A stretch of DNA of 64,000 nucleotides from UBA695 sp042691655 (GCA_042691655.1 CP170506.1:1612001-1676000), one strand, 5' to 3'. Counted from the first letter of the stretch, positions 24,409 through 33,635 are shown. Numbers and translations are program-made. Notes: generated by a model not told the origin, from the letters alone.

Positions 24409-25565
24409 ACCGTAAACAATTCTTCTATCTTCTCGCAGTATTACTCGTTATCGGCGGGGTCAGCCTTGCCGTGCTCTGGCAGCGTTCTTCTTCCTGGACG
24501 GGGAAGGGGAAAGGCGACGGGCGGGTTTTAGGCAAGTTCGACCTTAACGAAGTGACCAGCGTAGTGATCCGCGATGCCTCCTCGTCGCTGACGCTCGCCA
24601 AAAAGAACGACGCGTGGGTGGTGCGCGAACGGGATGACTATCCCGCGGATTTCGCCTGCGTCGGGGGCTTCATTCAGGGGCTCTGGCAGCTTAAGCCGGT
24701 GCAGGAAGTGGAGGCCGGGCCCTCGCAGTTGCCCCGGCTCGACCTCTTGCCACCCGCCAAGGGCGAGGCCCACTCGGCCACGCTGGTGGAGCTGCAAGGC
24801 AAGGACGCGAAGCCGTTGGCCGCGCTGCTGGTGGGCAAGAAGTTCCTGAAAAAGTCGCCCGGGTTCCCAGATGACGAGGGCGGCGTGGCGGGCCGTTATG
24901 TGCTGCCGGTGGGCAAGAGCGGCGTTTCGCTAGTTTCCGAGCGGCTTGAAGGGGCCGAAGTGAAACCGGCGGCGTGGCTGGACAAGACGTTTCTGCGCAT
25001 CGACCGCATTCAATCCGTGACGGTTGCGAGCGGCTCCACAACGCTGAAATTCCTGCGCGATAGCGATACGGCGGGCGATTGGCAGCTCGACGGGCTTAAG
25101 CCCGAGGAGAAGCTCGACCCGGCCAAATTGCCGTCGTTCGTTTCGATGTTCAACGCCCCGGCCTTCGCCGATGTGAAACCGGCCAACGCCCCGCGCGAGG
25201 GCTTCAACTCGACGGCCACGGTGACGACCTTCGACGGCTTCACCTACGTGCTGAGCTTCGGCCCCGCCGAGGGGGAAAACGTGCCGTTGGCCATCGCCGT
25301 GAGCGCGCAGTTCCCGAAAGAGCGCACACCGGGTAAGGACGAAAAGCCGGAGGATAAGAAGCGCCTCGATGATGAATTCGCCACCAAAACGAAGAAACTC
25401 GGGGAGGACCTCGCCAAGGCCAAACAGACCGAAGCGCGGGTCTACCTGGTGACCAAGGCGACCTATGACGCGCTCTGGAAACCGCGTGAGGAGTTTATGC
25501 AAAAAGCCCAGCCCGCGCCGACGCCGGAAGCGGCTCCGGTGCCGCCGGTGCCGCCGGTGCCATAG
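24405..25565 (+). CDS. DUF4340 domain protein of the Gld-type ABC operon
   Basis: A 386-residue protein anchored by an N-terminal helix (FFYLLAVLLVIGGVSLAVLW). It has an extracytoplasmic beta-rich body with repeats of the DUF4340 pattern (VTSVVIRDASSSLTLAKK; IQSVTVASGSTTLKFLR) and a C-terminal Pro/Ala tail of repeated VPPVPP. DUF4340 proteins commonly accompany GldG-like genes. The cargo and role are unknown. It is the last gene of the operon and is followed by a strong terminator. Confidence 0.78.
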   Translation: MNRKQFFYLLAVLLVIGGVSLAVLWQRSSSWTGKGKGDGRVLGKFDLNEVTSVVIRDASSSLTLAKKNDAWVVRERDDYPADFACVGGFIQGLWQLKPVQEVEAGPSQLPRLDLLPPAKGEAHSATLVELQGKDAKPLAALLVGKKFLKKSPGFPDDEGGVAGRYVLPVGKSGVSLVSERLEGAEVKPAAWLDKTFLRIDRIQSVTVASGSTTLKFLRDSDTAGDWQLDGLKPEEKLDPAKLPSFVSMFNAPAFADVKPANAPREGFNSTATVTTFDGFTYVLSFGPAEGENVPLAIAVSAQFPKERTPGKDEKPEDKKRLDDEFATKTKKLGEDLAKAKQTEARVYLVTKATYDALWKPREEFMQKAQPAPTPEAAPVPPVPPVP

Positions 25566-25597
25566 GGGCCGGTCGGCAAATAAGAAGTGTATAACCA

Positions 25598-25633
25598 AAC
25601 CGGCTCGGGGTCATTCCCGGGCCGGTTTTTTTT
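25598..25633 (+). terminator. Rho-independent terminator of the Gld-type operon
   Basis: A 12-bp stem with one mismatch (AACCGGCTCGGG with CCCGGGCCGGTT), loop TCATT, then at least eight T residues, 33 nt after the DUF4340 stop. Confidence 0.9.
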
Positions 25634-25660
25634 CCCTATTACGTCCGGGCACGGGGGCTG

Positions 25661-27388
25661 ATGCGATACTTCATACCCAATATGTATCAATCGGACGTTT
25701 TTGCCGCCTCAGCGCCAGTCCAAACCTTCCGCCGCCAAGGGGGGAGGTGGGCGCTTTTTTTTGGCTTGGCGTTGATGGTTGCCGTCCGGGTTTATTGCGC
25801 GTCGGTTTACCGCGTCGATTCCGATGAGCCGCAGCATCTCCATGTGGTCTGGGGAATCACCCACGGGATGGTGCAATACCGCGACCTATTCGATAATCAC
25901 AGCCCGCTTTTCGCGCTTCTCAATGCGCCGATCTTCCGTCTTTTAGGCGAACGGGCCGATATCGTGACGGTGATGCGCTTGGGAATGATTCCGTTTTATT
26001 TCGGGATATTGGCGTGCGTTTACCTGATTGGCGCTCGGCTTTTCTCTCCCCGGGTGGGCGCTTGGACGGCGGCGGTGACGGCGGTTTTCCCGCGGTTTTT
26101 CTGTACGAGCCTGGAGTTTCGCCCCGATAATCTCTGGGCGCTCTGCTGGTTGGCGTCTCTGGCGGCGCTGGTCTGCCTCCGGAGGCCGGGCTGGCGCTTT
26201 GGACTTGCGGGGCTGTTGCTGGGCACGGCGTTTTCCGTCTCGATGAAAACGACGGTGATGGCGCTCGATCTATTCTTTGCCGCGGGGCTGGCGTGGGGCC
26301 TGGCCGGAGCGCCTCGGGTGCCGGAGTTTGGAAAACGGGCCGCGAGCTTTGCCTCCGGGCTCGCGCTCGTCCCCGCCTGCCTGTTGGCGTGGTTCGCCAG
26401 CCAGGGGGCGCTGCCGAGCCTGGGGTACTGCCTCATCCGGCATAATCTTATCGCCGCTTCCGAGCGGGGGGCTCTCATTGATCTTCGCGGCGCGGTGAGC
26501 CTCGCCGTTTTTATCGCGGTGATCGCCTGGAGCCGTTGGCTGCTGGCGGAGCGGTCTCCGGAGGCCGGGCGGCGGGCATTCATGGCGCTGGTCGGGGGGG
26601 CTTACCCCGTGCTGCTTTTCGTGGTCTGGCCGCTGGTGACGCGCGAGGATTTCCTGGCGTTCGTGCCCGTGGCCGTGCTGGTGATCGTCCCAGCGCTGCT
26701 GACGTGGGTGGGGGAGCGGCGGCGCTTGGCGGTCAATGTGGTGCTGGCGGCCTCGCTCGTGGGATTCCTGGCGCTTGATGTGCAGGCGCTCGCGCCGTGG
26801 GAGGGCCGCTCGCGGTTTCACGAGGCGTTCGTGGCCAGGGCACTCAAGCTGACCGACCCGGGGGACGAGGTGATGGACACCAAGGGGGAGATGATCTATC
26901 GCAACCGGCCCATCTACTTCGCCCTGGAGGAGATGACGCGCTGGAAGTATAGCCGCAACCTGCTCGACGACGATATTCCCGAGCGGATGATCGCGCACGG
27001 GGTCTGCGTGGCCACGGATAACTACGGGCGCTACCCGCGAAGGACCTCCCAGTTTATCAAGCACCATTTCACCCGCGTCGCGTACCGCACGCTGGTTGCG
27101 GGGCGGGTGTTGCACCCCACGGAGGCGTTGACGTATTTCGAGATCGCCATTCCTGCCCGGTACGCCGTGATTGCGAAATCGGGCGGGCCGGTCGAGGTGG
27201 ATGGCAAGACGTGTTCGGAGTTTGTGGCGCTGGCTCCCGGGCGGCATTCGCTCGGAACGCCGGCCGGATCGGGCCCGGTTGCCGTGGTGTGGGCGCAGGC
27301 TGTGGAGCGGGGCTTCGACCCCTTCTACCGGCCCTCGCCTGAGGAACGCGCCGAGGCTCTCCGCTCGCGCCTGGGGAATATTCTATAG
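25661..27388 (+). CDS. GT39/ArnT-like polytopic glycosyltransferase
   Basis: A 575-residue membrane protein with about ten hydrophobic helices. The first extracytoplasmic loop has the acidic motif DSDEPQHL, and GMVQYRDLFDNHSPLF follows, as in the PMT/ArnT family, which transfers sugars from polyprenyl-phosphate donors to lipids or proteins on the outer face of the inner membrane. The C-terminal 200 residues are soluble. Acceptor and donor are unknown. It is monocistronic, with aroB convergent 18 nt downstream. Confidence 0.75.
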   Translation: MRYFIPNMYQSDVFAASAPVQTFRRQGGRWALFFGLALMVAVRVYCASVYRVDSDEPQHLHVVWGITHGMVQYRDLFDNHSPLFALLNAPIFRLLGERADIVTVMRLGMIPFYFGILACVYLIGARLFSPRVGAWTAAVTAVFPRFFCTSLEFRPDNLWALCWLASLAALVCLRRPGWRFGLAGLLLGTAFSVSMKTTVMALDLFFAAGLAWGLAGAPRVPEFGKRAASFASGLALVPACLLAWFASQGALPSLGYCLIRHNLIAASERGALIDLRGAVSLAVFIAVIAWSRWLLAERSPEAGRRAFMALVGGAYPVLLFVVWPLVTREDFLAFVPVAVLVIVPALLTWVGERRRLAVNVVLAASLVGFLALDVQALAPWEGRSRFHEAFVARALKLTDPGDEVMDTKGEMIYRNRPIYFALEEMTRWKYSRNLLDDDIPERMIAHGVCVATDNYGRYPRRTSQFIKHHFTRVAYRTLVAGRVLHPTEALTYFEIAIPARYAVIAKSGGPVEVDGKTCSEFVALAPGRHSLGTPAGSGPVAVVWAQAVERGFDPFYRPSPEERAEALRSRLGNIL

Positions 27389-27406
27389 GAACCCGGACAG
27401 GCGTCT

Positions 27407-28504
27407 CTACCGGAGCGCGTCGATGGCGGCGCGGATCTCCTCGAAGGTCACGTCTTTGGATACAAACGCCTCGCCAAGCTTCGGGCAGAGGACAAAACGG
27501 ACCTGCCCCTGGGCGAATTTCTTGTCTTTGCGCAGCGCGTCGACCAGGGCGGAGGTGGGGAGATCGGGCGGCAGGGTAAGCGGCAGGCGGTAGTGGGCCA
27601 GCGCGGAGAGAATGGTTTGGTTTTCCTCCGGGGTGAGCCCGGCCTTGGCCACGGAAAGCCGCCCGGCGGCGACGAGCCCCAGGCTAACGGCCTCGCCGTG
27701 GAGGAAGCGGCCGTAGCCCGCGACGTTCTCGACGGCATGGCCGACGGTGTGGCCGAAGTTCAAGAGCGCCCGGAGACCCTTGGTCTCGTGCTCGTCCTGG
27801 CAGACGATGCCGGCTTTAATTTCCACGTTGCGCCGGATCACGCTTACCAGGGCGGCGGGGTCGTTTTGCAGGTTGGGGGAGGCGAGGGGGGCGAAGAGGT
27901 CGCGGTCGGCGATGGCGGCGTGTTTGATGATCTCGGCCACGCCTTCGTTAAACTCGCGCGGCGGCAGGCTCGCCAATGTCATGACGTCAGCCAGTACGAA
28001 CCGGGGCTGGTGAAAGGCGCCGATCAGATTTTTGCCGCCCTTGGCGTTCACGCCGGTCTTGCCGCCTACGGCGCTGTCGACCTGGGAAATCACGGTGGTC
28101 GGCACCTGTACGAACGGGATGCCCCGGTAGTAAATGGAGGCCACGAAGCCCGCCAGATCGCCCACGACGCCGCCGCCGAGGGCCACGACCCACGACCTGC
28201 GGTCGAGCCCGGCGGCGATCATGGCATCGCACACGCGCTCCACCATGCCGAGTGCCTTGCTGGTCTCGCCTGCCGGGACGGTGATGAGCGTCGGCTCGTA
28301 GCCCGCCGCCTTCAGGCTGGCCAGGGTGGGGCCGCTGTAGAGCGGGGCCACGTGGCTGTCGGTGATGACGGCGCAGCGTTTGCCGAGCTTCTCCAGGCCG
28401 GGTTCGGCGGCGATCTTTTCGCCCAGTTGCGGGAGGATCGTTTCGCCAATGAGGACGTTGTAGGCGCGCTCGCCGAGCGGGACGGGGACGATGGTGGATT
28501 GCAT
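27407..28504 (-). CDS. aroB: 3-dehydroquinate synthase
   Basis: A 365-residue NAD- and zinc-dependent enzyme that cyclises DAHP to dehydroquinate in the shikimate pathway. Diagnostic blocks are VVALGGGVVGDLAGFVAS, VPTTVISQVDSAVGGKTGVN, GVAEIIKH and the zinc-ligand helix FGHTVGHAVEN. Length is normal. The thioredoxin-family gene lies 24 nt upstream on the same strand, so they may be co-transcribed. Confidence 0.95.
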   Translation of the reverse strand: MQSTIVPVPLGERAYNVLIGETILPQLGEKIAAEPGLEKLGKRCAVITDSHVAPLYSGPTLASLKAAGYEPTLITVPAGETSKALGMVERVCDAMIAAGLDRRSWVVALGGGVVGDLAGFVASIYYRGIPFVQVPTTVISQVDSAVGGKTGVNAKGGKNLIGAFHQPRFVLADVMTLASLPPREFNEGVAEIIKHAAIADRDLFAPLASPNLQNDPAALVSVIRRNVEIKAGIVCQDEHETKGLRALLNFGHTVGHAVENVAGYGRFLHGEAVSLGLVAAGRLSVAKAGLTPEENQTILSALAHYRLPLTLPPDLPTSALVDALRKDKKFAQGQVRFVLCPKLGEAFVSKDVTFEEIRAAIDALR

Positions 28505-28528
28505 GGGACCGAAGGTTCTAGCAGAACT

Positions 28529-29074
28529 TCACGCCGTCTTCCACTTGATGTTGCAGCCGGTGCTTGGGATCTGGTTCGCATCGACGGGGCGGCTGCCGAG
28601 CACGGCGTCCAGGGCAGCCCGCAGATCGCGGCCGTCGGGCGTGCCGTGGCCGGGGCGGGTGGCGTCGAGCTGGCCCCGGTAGACGAGCTTGCGTTCGGCG
28701 TCGAAGAGGAAAAAGTCAGGCGTGCAGGCAGCGTCATAGGCTCGCGCCACGGCCTGGGTCTCGTCGTAGAGGATGGGGAAGCCGAGCCGGTGGGCCAGTT
28801 CGGCGGTTTTTGCGGGGGAATCCTCCGGGTATTCCGCAACATCATTCGCGCTGATGCCGACGACGGGGACGATGGGGTAATCCTTGGCGATACGGGCGAG
28901 TTCCGCCTGGACATGGACCACGTAGGGGCAATGGTTGCAGAGGAAGATGACCAGCAGGGCGGGGAAGCCCTCGAAGTTTGCCAGGGTGAAAATCTCGCCG
29001 TTTTCGACGTTCGGGAGGGCAAAGTCGGGAGCCGGGCTCCCCAGGGGACGCATGGTGGAGGGTGTCAGTGACAT
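28529..29074 (-). CDS. Thioredoxin-family (AhpC/TSA-like) protein
   Basis: A 181-residue thioredoxin-fold protein with a CxxC active site in FLCNHCPYVVHV and the peroxiredoxin-like opening APDFALPNVENGE. The block CTPDFFLFDAERKLVYRGQLD is the cis-proline region of this group (thioredoxin family lacking a signal peptide). It is probably cytosolic and may act as a thiol oxidoreductase or peroxidase. It is divergent from purU and upstream of aroB. Confidence 0.8.
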   Translation of the reverse strand: MSLTPSTMRPLGSPAPDFALPNVENGEIFTLANFEGFPALLVIFLCNHCPYVVHVQAELARIAKDYPIVPVVGISANDVAEYPEDSPAKTAELAHRLGFPILYDETQAVARAYDAACTPDFFLFDAERKLVYRGQLDATRPGHGTPDGRDLRAALDAVLGSRPVDANQIPSTGCNIKWKTA

Positions 29075-29169
29075 AGGGCCGATATTATACCTCCGCGCAA
29101 GGCCGGGCGCGAAGCTTGAAAATGGTAGTAGCTTGCCGGATGGAGCGTGGCAGGTTAGAAAGGAGTTTT

Positions 29170-30024
29170 ATGCCGCAGACGCTTTTGAAGATTTCGTGTC
29201 CCGACCGGGTGGGGTTGCTTTCACGGCTGACCAGTTTCATCGCTTACCACGGCGGGAACCTGCTGGAGGTTAATCAATTTACCGACGCCATCGGGAAATG
29301 GTTTTTCGCGCGGCTGGCCATCGATTCCCAGAGCCTGGCGCTCGATCTTCCGGCGCTGAAAAAGGCGTTCACCCCGCTGGCGAGCGATCTGGAAGCCCAC
29401 TGGACGCTGCGCGAGAGCAAGCAGAAGGTGCGGGTGGTGATCCTGGTTTCCAAGCTGGACCATTGCCTGGTCGATCTGCTCTGGCGCTGGCGCTCGGGCG
29501 AGCTGCCGATCGAAATCCCGCTGGTAGTCTCCAACCACGAGGAATTGCGCTCGGTGGTGGAGCGCGAGGGGCTGAAATTTGTGTGCGTTCCGGTAACGGC
29601 GGAGACCAAGGAGGCGGCTTTTGCGCAAATGGAGGCGCTTTTCTGCGAAGCCGAGGCCGATCTGCTGGTGCTGGCCCGCTACATGCAGATTCTTCCCGCC
29701 GAGTTCTGCAAGGCTTGGAGAGGGAAGGTGATCAATATTCACCACTCGTTCCTGCCCTCCTTCGCGGGGGCCAATCCGTATAAGCGGGCCTACGCGCGCG
29801 GGGTCAAGCTCATCGGGGCGACGTGCCACTACGCTACCGCCGAACTCGACGCCGGGCCGATCATCGACCAGGAGGTGATCCGCGTGGAGCATTTCCACAC
29901 GCCAGACGATCTGCTGCGCCTGGGGCGCGATTGCGAACGGATGGCTCTCTCGCGCGGGGTGCGTTACCACGTGGAGGACCGGGTGCTCATCAACGGCAAC
30001 CGGTCGATTGTGTTCCGGGATTAA
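29170..30024 (+). CDS. purU: Formyltetrahydrofolate deformylase
   Basis: A 284-residue enzyme that hydrolyses 10-formyl-THF to formate and THF, balancing one-carbon pools. It has an N-terminal ACT domain (SCPDRVGLLSRLTSFIAYHGGN) and a C-terminal formyltransferase fold with NIHHSFLPSFAGANPY, GATCHYATAELDAGPIIDQ and the catalytic Asn, His and Asp. The start at MPQTLLK is supported by AGGAG six nt upstream. Its stop overlaps the convergent phosphatase stop. Confidence 0.93.
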   Translation: MPQTLLKISCPDRVGLLSRLTSFIAYHGGNLLEVNQFTDAIGKWFFARLAIDSQSLALDLPALKKAFTPLASDLEAHWTLRESKQKVRVVILVSKLDHCLVDLLWRWRSGELPIEIPLVVSNHEELRSVVEREGLKFVCVPVTAETKEAAFAQMEALFCEAEADLLVLARYMQILPAEFCKAWRGKVINIHHSFLPSFAGANPYKRAYARGVKLIGATCHYATAELDAGPIIDQEVIRVEHFHTPDDLLRLGRDCERMALSRGVRYHVEDRVLINGNRSIVFRD

Positions 30025-30809
30025 GCCGCCTCGATATCCGTGGAGCCCGCGGGAGGCTGCGAAGGGGTGTGGGCGTTGTCGACGTGGAGATTAGTGAGCA
30101 GCTCGATGTGGCCGTCGAAATCCTCGACCAGTGCCGAGCAGCTCTCTACCCAGTCGCCGCAGTTGTAGTATTCCACGTCGTCGATTTTCCGGATCATGGG
30201 CGTGTGGATGTGCCCGCAAACCACGCCGTGAACGCCGTCGGCCTGGGCGTAGCGGATGACGGCTTTCTCAAATTCACCGATGAACGAAACGGCGTTTTTC
30301 ACATTCCGCTTCACCGCCAGGGAGAGCGACCAGTAGCCAAGCCCCAGGTGACGCCGGGCCCAGTTGACCGGGGGATTGAGCCGCAGTAGGGCCTGGTAGC
30401 CGAGGTCGCCCACGTAGGCCAGCCACTTGACATTCTGCACCACGGTGTCGAGTTCGTGCCCGTGGAAAACCAAAAGGCGTCGGCCGTCGGCGGTCTCGTG
30501 GATGATGCTGGGGACGATCTCCACCGCGCCATAGTTGCCGATGTAGTTGGTGACGAATTCGTCGTGATTGCCGGGAATGTAGACCACCCGGGCCCCCTTG
30601 CGCCCGGCGCGGAGCAGCTTTTGGATGACGTCGTTATGAAGCTGGGGCCAGTAGATGCCCCGGCGAAGCGACCAGACGTCAATCAGGTCGCCGACGATGT
30701 AAAGGGTATCAAATTCGTGATCCCGCAGGAAGGCCATCACGGACTCGGCGGCACAATCTTTGGTGCCGAGGTGAAGGTCAGAAATCCACGCGGTGCGATA
30801 ATGTTTCAT
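30021..30809 (-). CDS. LpxH-like metallophosphoesterase (UDP-2,3-diacylglucosamine diphosphatase family)
   Basis: A 262-residue calcineurin-like phosphoesterase. The dimetal motifs are all present: ISDLHLGT, GDLIDVW, PGNHDEF, FHGHELD and CGHIHTP. Sequence style (TAWISDLHLG, NCGDWVESC) matches the LpxH-related UDP-2,3-diacylglucosamine pyrophosphatase group. This suggests a role in lipid A synthesis, though other phosphatases share the fold. Convergent overlap of 4 nt with purU. Confidence 0.82.
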   Translation of the reverse strand: MKHYRTAWISDLHLGTKDCAAESVMAFLRDHEFDTLYIVGDLIDVWSLRRGIYWPQLHNDVIQKLLRAGRKGARVVYIPGNHDEFVTNYIGNYGAVEIVPSIIHETADGRRLLVFHGHELDTVVQNVKWLAYVGDLGYQALLRLNPPVNWARRHLGLGYWSLSLAVKRNVKNAVSFIGEFEKAVIRYAQADGVHGVVCGHIHTPMIRKIDDVEYYNCGDWVESCSALVEDFDGHIELLTNLHVDNAHTPSQPPAGSTDIEAA

Positions 30810-30897
30810 GGGCCTCTATAGGTATCGCGTGATGGTGTGGCGGCCTTGTGACGCCGGGGTGACAATTCGGTGACAAGTTGTTCACCGGAGTTTCACC

Positions 30898-30928
30898 GGC
30901 GCGCCATGGGAATGCCATGGAAGGCGCC
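30898..30928. other. Hairpin upstream of small basic gene
   Basis: Nested palindromes: GGCGC pairs with GCGCC, and two CCATGG boxes pair inside. It lies in the 167-nt gap after the LpxH-like start, beside another perfect hairpin (CGGTGA/TCACCG). It could be an operator or an RNA leader structure; nothing further can be said. Confidence 0.4.
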
Positions 30929-30976
30929 TAGCATTATTTGACATCAAGCGAAAGCTGTTGAACCGTTTTTCTATTT

Positions 30977-31108
30977 ATGATCGCGACCGAGAAGAGGAAG
31001 AACCGTAAACGAACCGTTGCCCAGATTCTCCGGGAAGCCTACGTCAGACACTGCCGGGACCGCGCCACGGTGCAGGCCCTGCGCCAGCATCGGCGCAAGC
31101 AAGCTTAG
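30977..31108 (+). CDS. Small basic protein of unknown function
   Basis: A possible 43-residue gene starting MIATEKRKNRKRTVAQIL and ending RQHRRKQA. It is very rich in Arg and Lys, with no hydrophobic segment. It lies in an otherwise empty gap before an exported protein gene. No ribosome site is obvious. It could be a nucleic-acid-binding peptide or a chance frame; codon content resembles the host genes. Confidence 0.4.
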   Translation: MIATEKRKNRKRTVAQILREAYVRHCRDRATVQALRQHRRKQA

Positions 31109-31181
31109 CAAACCCGATGCAAAACAAACCGGGAGGCAACGTTCCAGCCGTCTGGGGATGACGACGCGAATTGGTGAGTGC

Positions 31182-31568
31182 ATGAAACTCATTAAATTAG
31201 TTGGCATCATGATGGTGGCTTCCGTAGGAACCCTCTGGGCTCAGGCCCCTCAGGAGCCCCCAACAGCAGGCCCTTCGTGTTGTCCCATGATGGGCCGTGG
31301 GGAGCACCTGATGGAATGGCATCAGAAGGCGCTCGAGAAGTTCAAGGAACAGAACGCCGAACTTGACCGCCTGGTTCAGGCCATGAATGCCGCCAAGGGA
31401 CCGGCCAAGATCGACGCCATGGAGGCGGTGATCAACAAGGCCATGGAACAGCGCAAGGCATGGCAGACCGACATGGAGGAGCACCATCAGAAGATGATGG
31501 AGTGGATGAAAAAACACCCGATGAAGAGTGGGTCGGGGGCGGTTCCTCCTCCGGAAGAGAAGCCGTAA
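31182..31568 (+). CDS. Exported Met/His-rich helical protein
   Basis: A 128-residue protein with a signal peptide (KLIKLVGIMMVASVGTLWAQA), a short CCPMMGRG motif after the cleavage site, a coiled coil (about residues 45-105) rich in Met, His, Lys and Glu, and a Pro-rich tail. The CC and many Met/His residues hint at metal binding, but no family was recognised with confidence. It is followed by a strong terminator. Confidence 0.65.
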   Translation: MKLIKLVGIMMVASVGTLWAQAPQEPPTAGPSCCPMMGRGEHLMEWHQKALEKFKEQNAELDRLVQAMNAAKGPAKIDAMEAVINKAMEQRKAWQTDMEEHHQKMMEWMKKHPMKSGSGAVPPPEEKP

Positions 31569-31582
31569 CTTGGCATTTTAAC

Positions 31583-31614
31583 ACCGGGCGGCGAACCTTG
31601 CCGCCCGGTTTTTT
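31583..31614 (+). terminator. Rho-independent terminator
   Basis: A perfect 10-bp stem ACCGGGCGGC/GCCGCCCGGT with a 7-nt loop and six T residues, 14 nt after the exported helical protein gene. Confidence 0.92.
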
Positions 31615-31657
31615 GCTTTCTATCGGGGGCGATCCGTGAGTTGCTGGGGGCCACGAT

Positions 31658-32545
31658 ATGAGTCAGAGTTTGCAGCGCACCGCCACCCTCCTGGGAGCCA
31701 TTTTTCTCGGGTTGGCAGTTCCTTCCGCCCATTTTCTTTATTTCCTGGTGCCCTATTTCATCATGGGGATGCTCTGGGTGGCCTTCCTGGATATCCGGCC
31801 AGTGGGGTTTCGCCGCGAGCACTTGCTGCTCCTGGCTCTGAATTGGGCGGTGGGCCTGGCCGCGTGGAGCCTGCTTCTCCCATTTAACCGCGAGCTGGCC
31901 TTTACGGCACTGCTCATCGGGCTGACCCCGACGGCGACGGCCTCTCCGGTGATCACGGGGATGCTCGGGGGCCGGGTGGAGTTCGTGGCCGTTTCGGTGC
32001 TGGTGACCAATGTCAGCGCCGGGGTGCTCTTTCCGCTGGCGCTGCCGTGGCTGCTGGGGGCAAATTTCTCGATTGAGACCGCGCCGTTTCTTAAGCAGAC
32101 GGTGCTCGTCATCCTGGTGCCGCTCCTGTTGGCCCAGGCGATCCGCTGGGGGGCGCCGGACCTCACCCGCCGCCTGCTGCGCTACCGGAAGGTCTCGTTT
32201 TACCTATGGGTGACCGTGCTTTTTTTCCTGACCTCCAACGCGGGCCAATTCCTCCGCACCCAGTGGAACGGTAACTGGATGCAGCTTGTCGAGCTGGCGG
32301 CGCTCTCCATCGCGCTTTGCGCCATCAATTTCACCCTGGGATGGAAGTTCGGCGGCGGGAGCGGTGTTTCCCGGGAGCTAAGCCAGAGCCTCGGCCAGAA
32401 AAACACGGTGCTGACCATCTGGATCGCGCTAACCTACGTGAGCCCGATCGTCGCCCTGGGGCCGACGTTCTACATCATTTGGCATAACATCTACAACGCC
32501 TGGCAGCTCGCCCGCTGCCCCGTTGAGGGCGCGGACGCAGCTTAA
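31658..32545 (+). CDS. Bile acid:sodium symporter family (SBF-like) transporter
   Basis: A 295-residue polytopic protein with nine or ten membrane helices. The LIGLTPTATASPVITGMLGGRVEFVA region corresponds to the conserved crossover helix of the BASS/SBF-like fold, and a second crossover-like segment lies at SQSLGQKNTVLTIWIAL. The substrate is unknown; relatives carry organic anions, arsenite or pantoate. It is monocistronic after a terminator and convergent with the amidotransferase gene. Confidence 0.75.
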   Translation: MSQSLQRTATLLGAIFLGLAVPSAHFLYFLVPYFIMGMLWVAFLDIRPVGFRREHLLLLALNWAVGLAAWSLLLPFNRELAFTALLIGLTPTATASPVITGMLGGRVEFVAVSVLVTNVSAGVLFPLALPWLLGANFSIETAPFLKQTVLVILVPLLLAQAIRWGAPDLTRRLLRYRKVSFYLWVTVLFFLTSNAGQFLRTQWNGNWMQLVELAALSIALCAINFTLGWKFGGGSGVSRELSQSLGQKNTVLTIWIALTYVSPIVALGPTFYIIWHNIYNAWQLARCPVEGADAA

Positions 32546-32574
32546 AACGCGGAGCGGGGTAGGGGAGTGGGGGA

Positions 32575-33261
32575 TCAGGCAGCCTCGATGGCGTCGAGGA
32601 GCGACTCCAGCGCGCCATGGATCGCCGGGAAATAGCGAGAAGCCGATTGGATGATGGCCGTACTGGTTTGGATGAACTTGCCTTTGCCAAGATCGCCCTC
32701 CGCCTGTACGAAATCTTTCACATCCGAGGCTTCGACCTCAGGGTGAAACTGCAGCCCGACAATACGCGTTCCCACAGCATAAGCCTGGTTGCAGCAGGCG
32801 GCGCTGGAGGCGACGTGGACTGCTCCTGGCGGGATCGTGAACGTGTCGCCATGCCAATGGAGCGGAATCAATTCGGCCGGGAAACCAGCGAAAGCCGGGG
32901 ACGCGGTCGGATCGACCTGGATCGGGAACCAGCCGATTTCGATCACCGGATTCTGCGCCACCTTGCCGCCAAGCACGTCGGCGATCAACTGGGAGCCGAG
33001 GCAGATGCCCAGGAGGCGCTTCTTTTGCGCGATGGCCTGAGCGATGGCCTCTTTTTCCGGAATCAGCCAGGGGTGGTTGCGGTGCTCGTAAATGTTCATG
33101 GGCCCGCCCATGACGATCAACCAGTCCACATCGTCCAGGGAAGGAGGCAATTCTCCGCGGTAAAAATGCGTGGCGCTCAGAGTGTGCCCCTTACGCTGGG
33201 CCCAGGCGGCAATAGCGCCCAGACCTTCGCTCGGCGCATGATGAAACGAGTGAATGTGCAT
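32575..33261 (-). CDS. Class I glutamine amidotransferase (GMP synthase-like)
   Basis: A 228-residue stand-alone GATase domain. The nucleophile cysteine is in LLGICLGSQL and the histidine and glutamate are in LQFHPEVE, so the triad is complete. The N-terminal VDWLIVMGGPMNIYEH block fits the GMP-synthase-like subgroup. It may deamidate glutamine or a gamma-glutamyl compound; no synthase domain or partner is adjacent. The frame is open upstream, but MHIHSFHHAPSEG is a typical start. Confidence 0.83.
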   Translation of the reverse strand: MHIHSFHHAPSEGLGAIAAWAQRKGHTLSATHFYRGELPPSLDDVDWLIVMGGPMNIYEHRNHPWLIPEKEAIAQAIAQKKRLLGICLGSQLIADVLGGKVAQNPVIEIGWFPIQVDPTASPAFAGFPAELIPLHWHGDTFTIPPGAVHVASSAACCNQAYAVGTRIVGLQFHPEVEASDVKDFVQAEGDLGKGKFIQTSTAIIQSASRYFPAIHGALESLLDAIEAA

Positions 33262-33387
33262 GACGCTCGAGGAATAGAGCAGCTTCGGGCGATTTTTGCC
33301 AGCAAAGAGGAAGGCTTTTTCCCCGGGAGCTCCCGGAGGGGCTCGGCATGCGCCCGTACGGAGCGAGCCGGGCGAAGTTGTGGGCGT

Positions 33388-33621
33388 ATGAAATGCGAAG
33401 TCTGCGGAAACGATTATGACAGGACCCTCGATATCGCCGTCGAAGGTGGTGCGGTGCATCACTTCGACAGCTTCGAGTGCGCCATTCACGCCCTGGCACC
33501 GGAATGCGCCGAATGCGGCTGCCGGGTCATCGGCCACGGAGTGCAGGCCGGGAACGAAGTCTACTGCTGTGCCCACTGCGCGGAACACGCCGGGGTCATG
33601 GGGATCCACGACCGGATCTAA
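33388..33621 (+). CDS. Small Cys/His-rich zinc-ribbon protein (metallothionein-like)
   Basis: A 77-residue protein with nine cysteines and several histidines: CEVCG at the start, FECAIHA, CAECGCRV in the middle and CCAHCAEH near the end. This pattern fits the small prokaryotic metallothionein-like or MYM/TRASH zinc proteins. It is probably cytosolic. It is divergent from the amidotransferase gene and is the last host gene before the prophage. Confidence 0.7.
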   Translation: MKCEVCGNDYDRTLDIAVEGGAVHHFDSFECAIHALAPECAECGCRVIGHGVQAGNEVYCCAHCAEHAGVMGIHDRI

Positions 33622-33635
33622 ATCTAGGACGAGTT

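Noticed and set aside
30850..30895. Repeated GTGACA-like words resembling Pho boxes
   Set aside because: Spacing and sequence do not match the 18-bp Pho box, and the neighbouring genes have no phosphate-regulon character. The words form hairpins instead.
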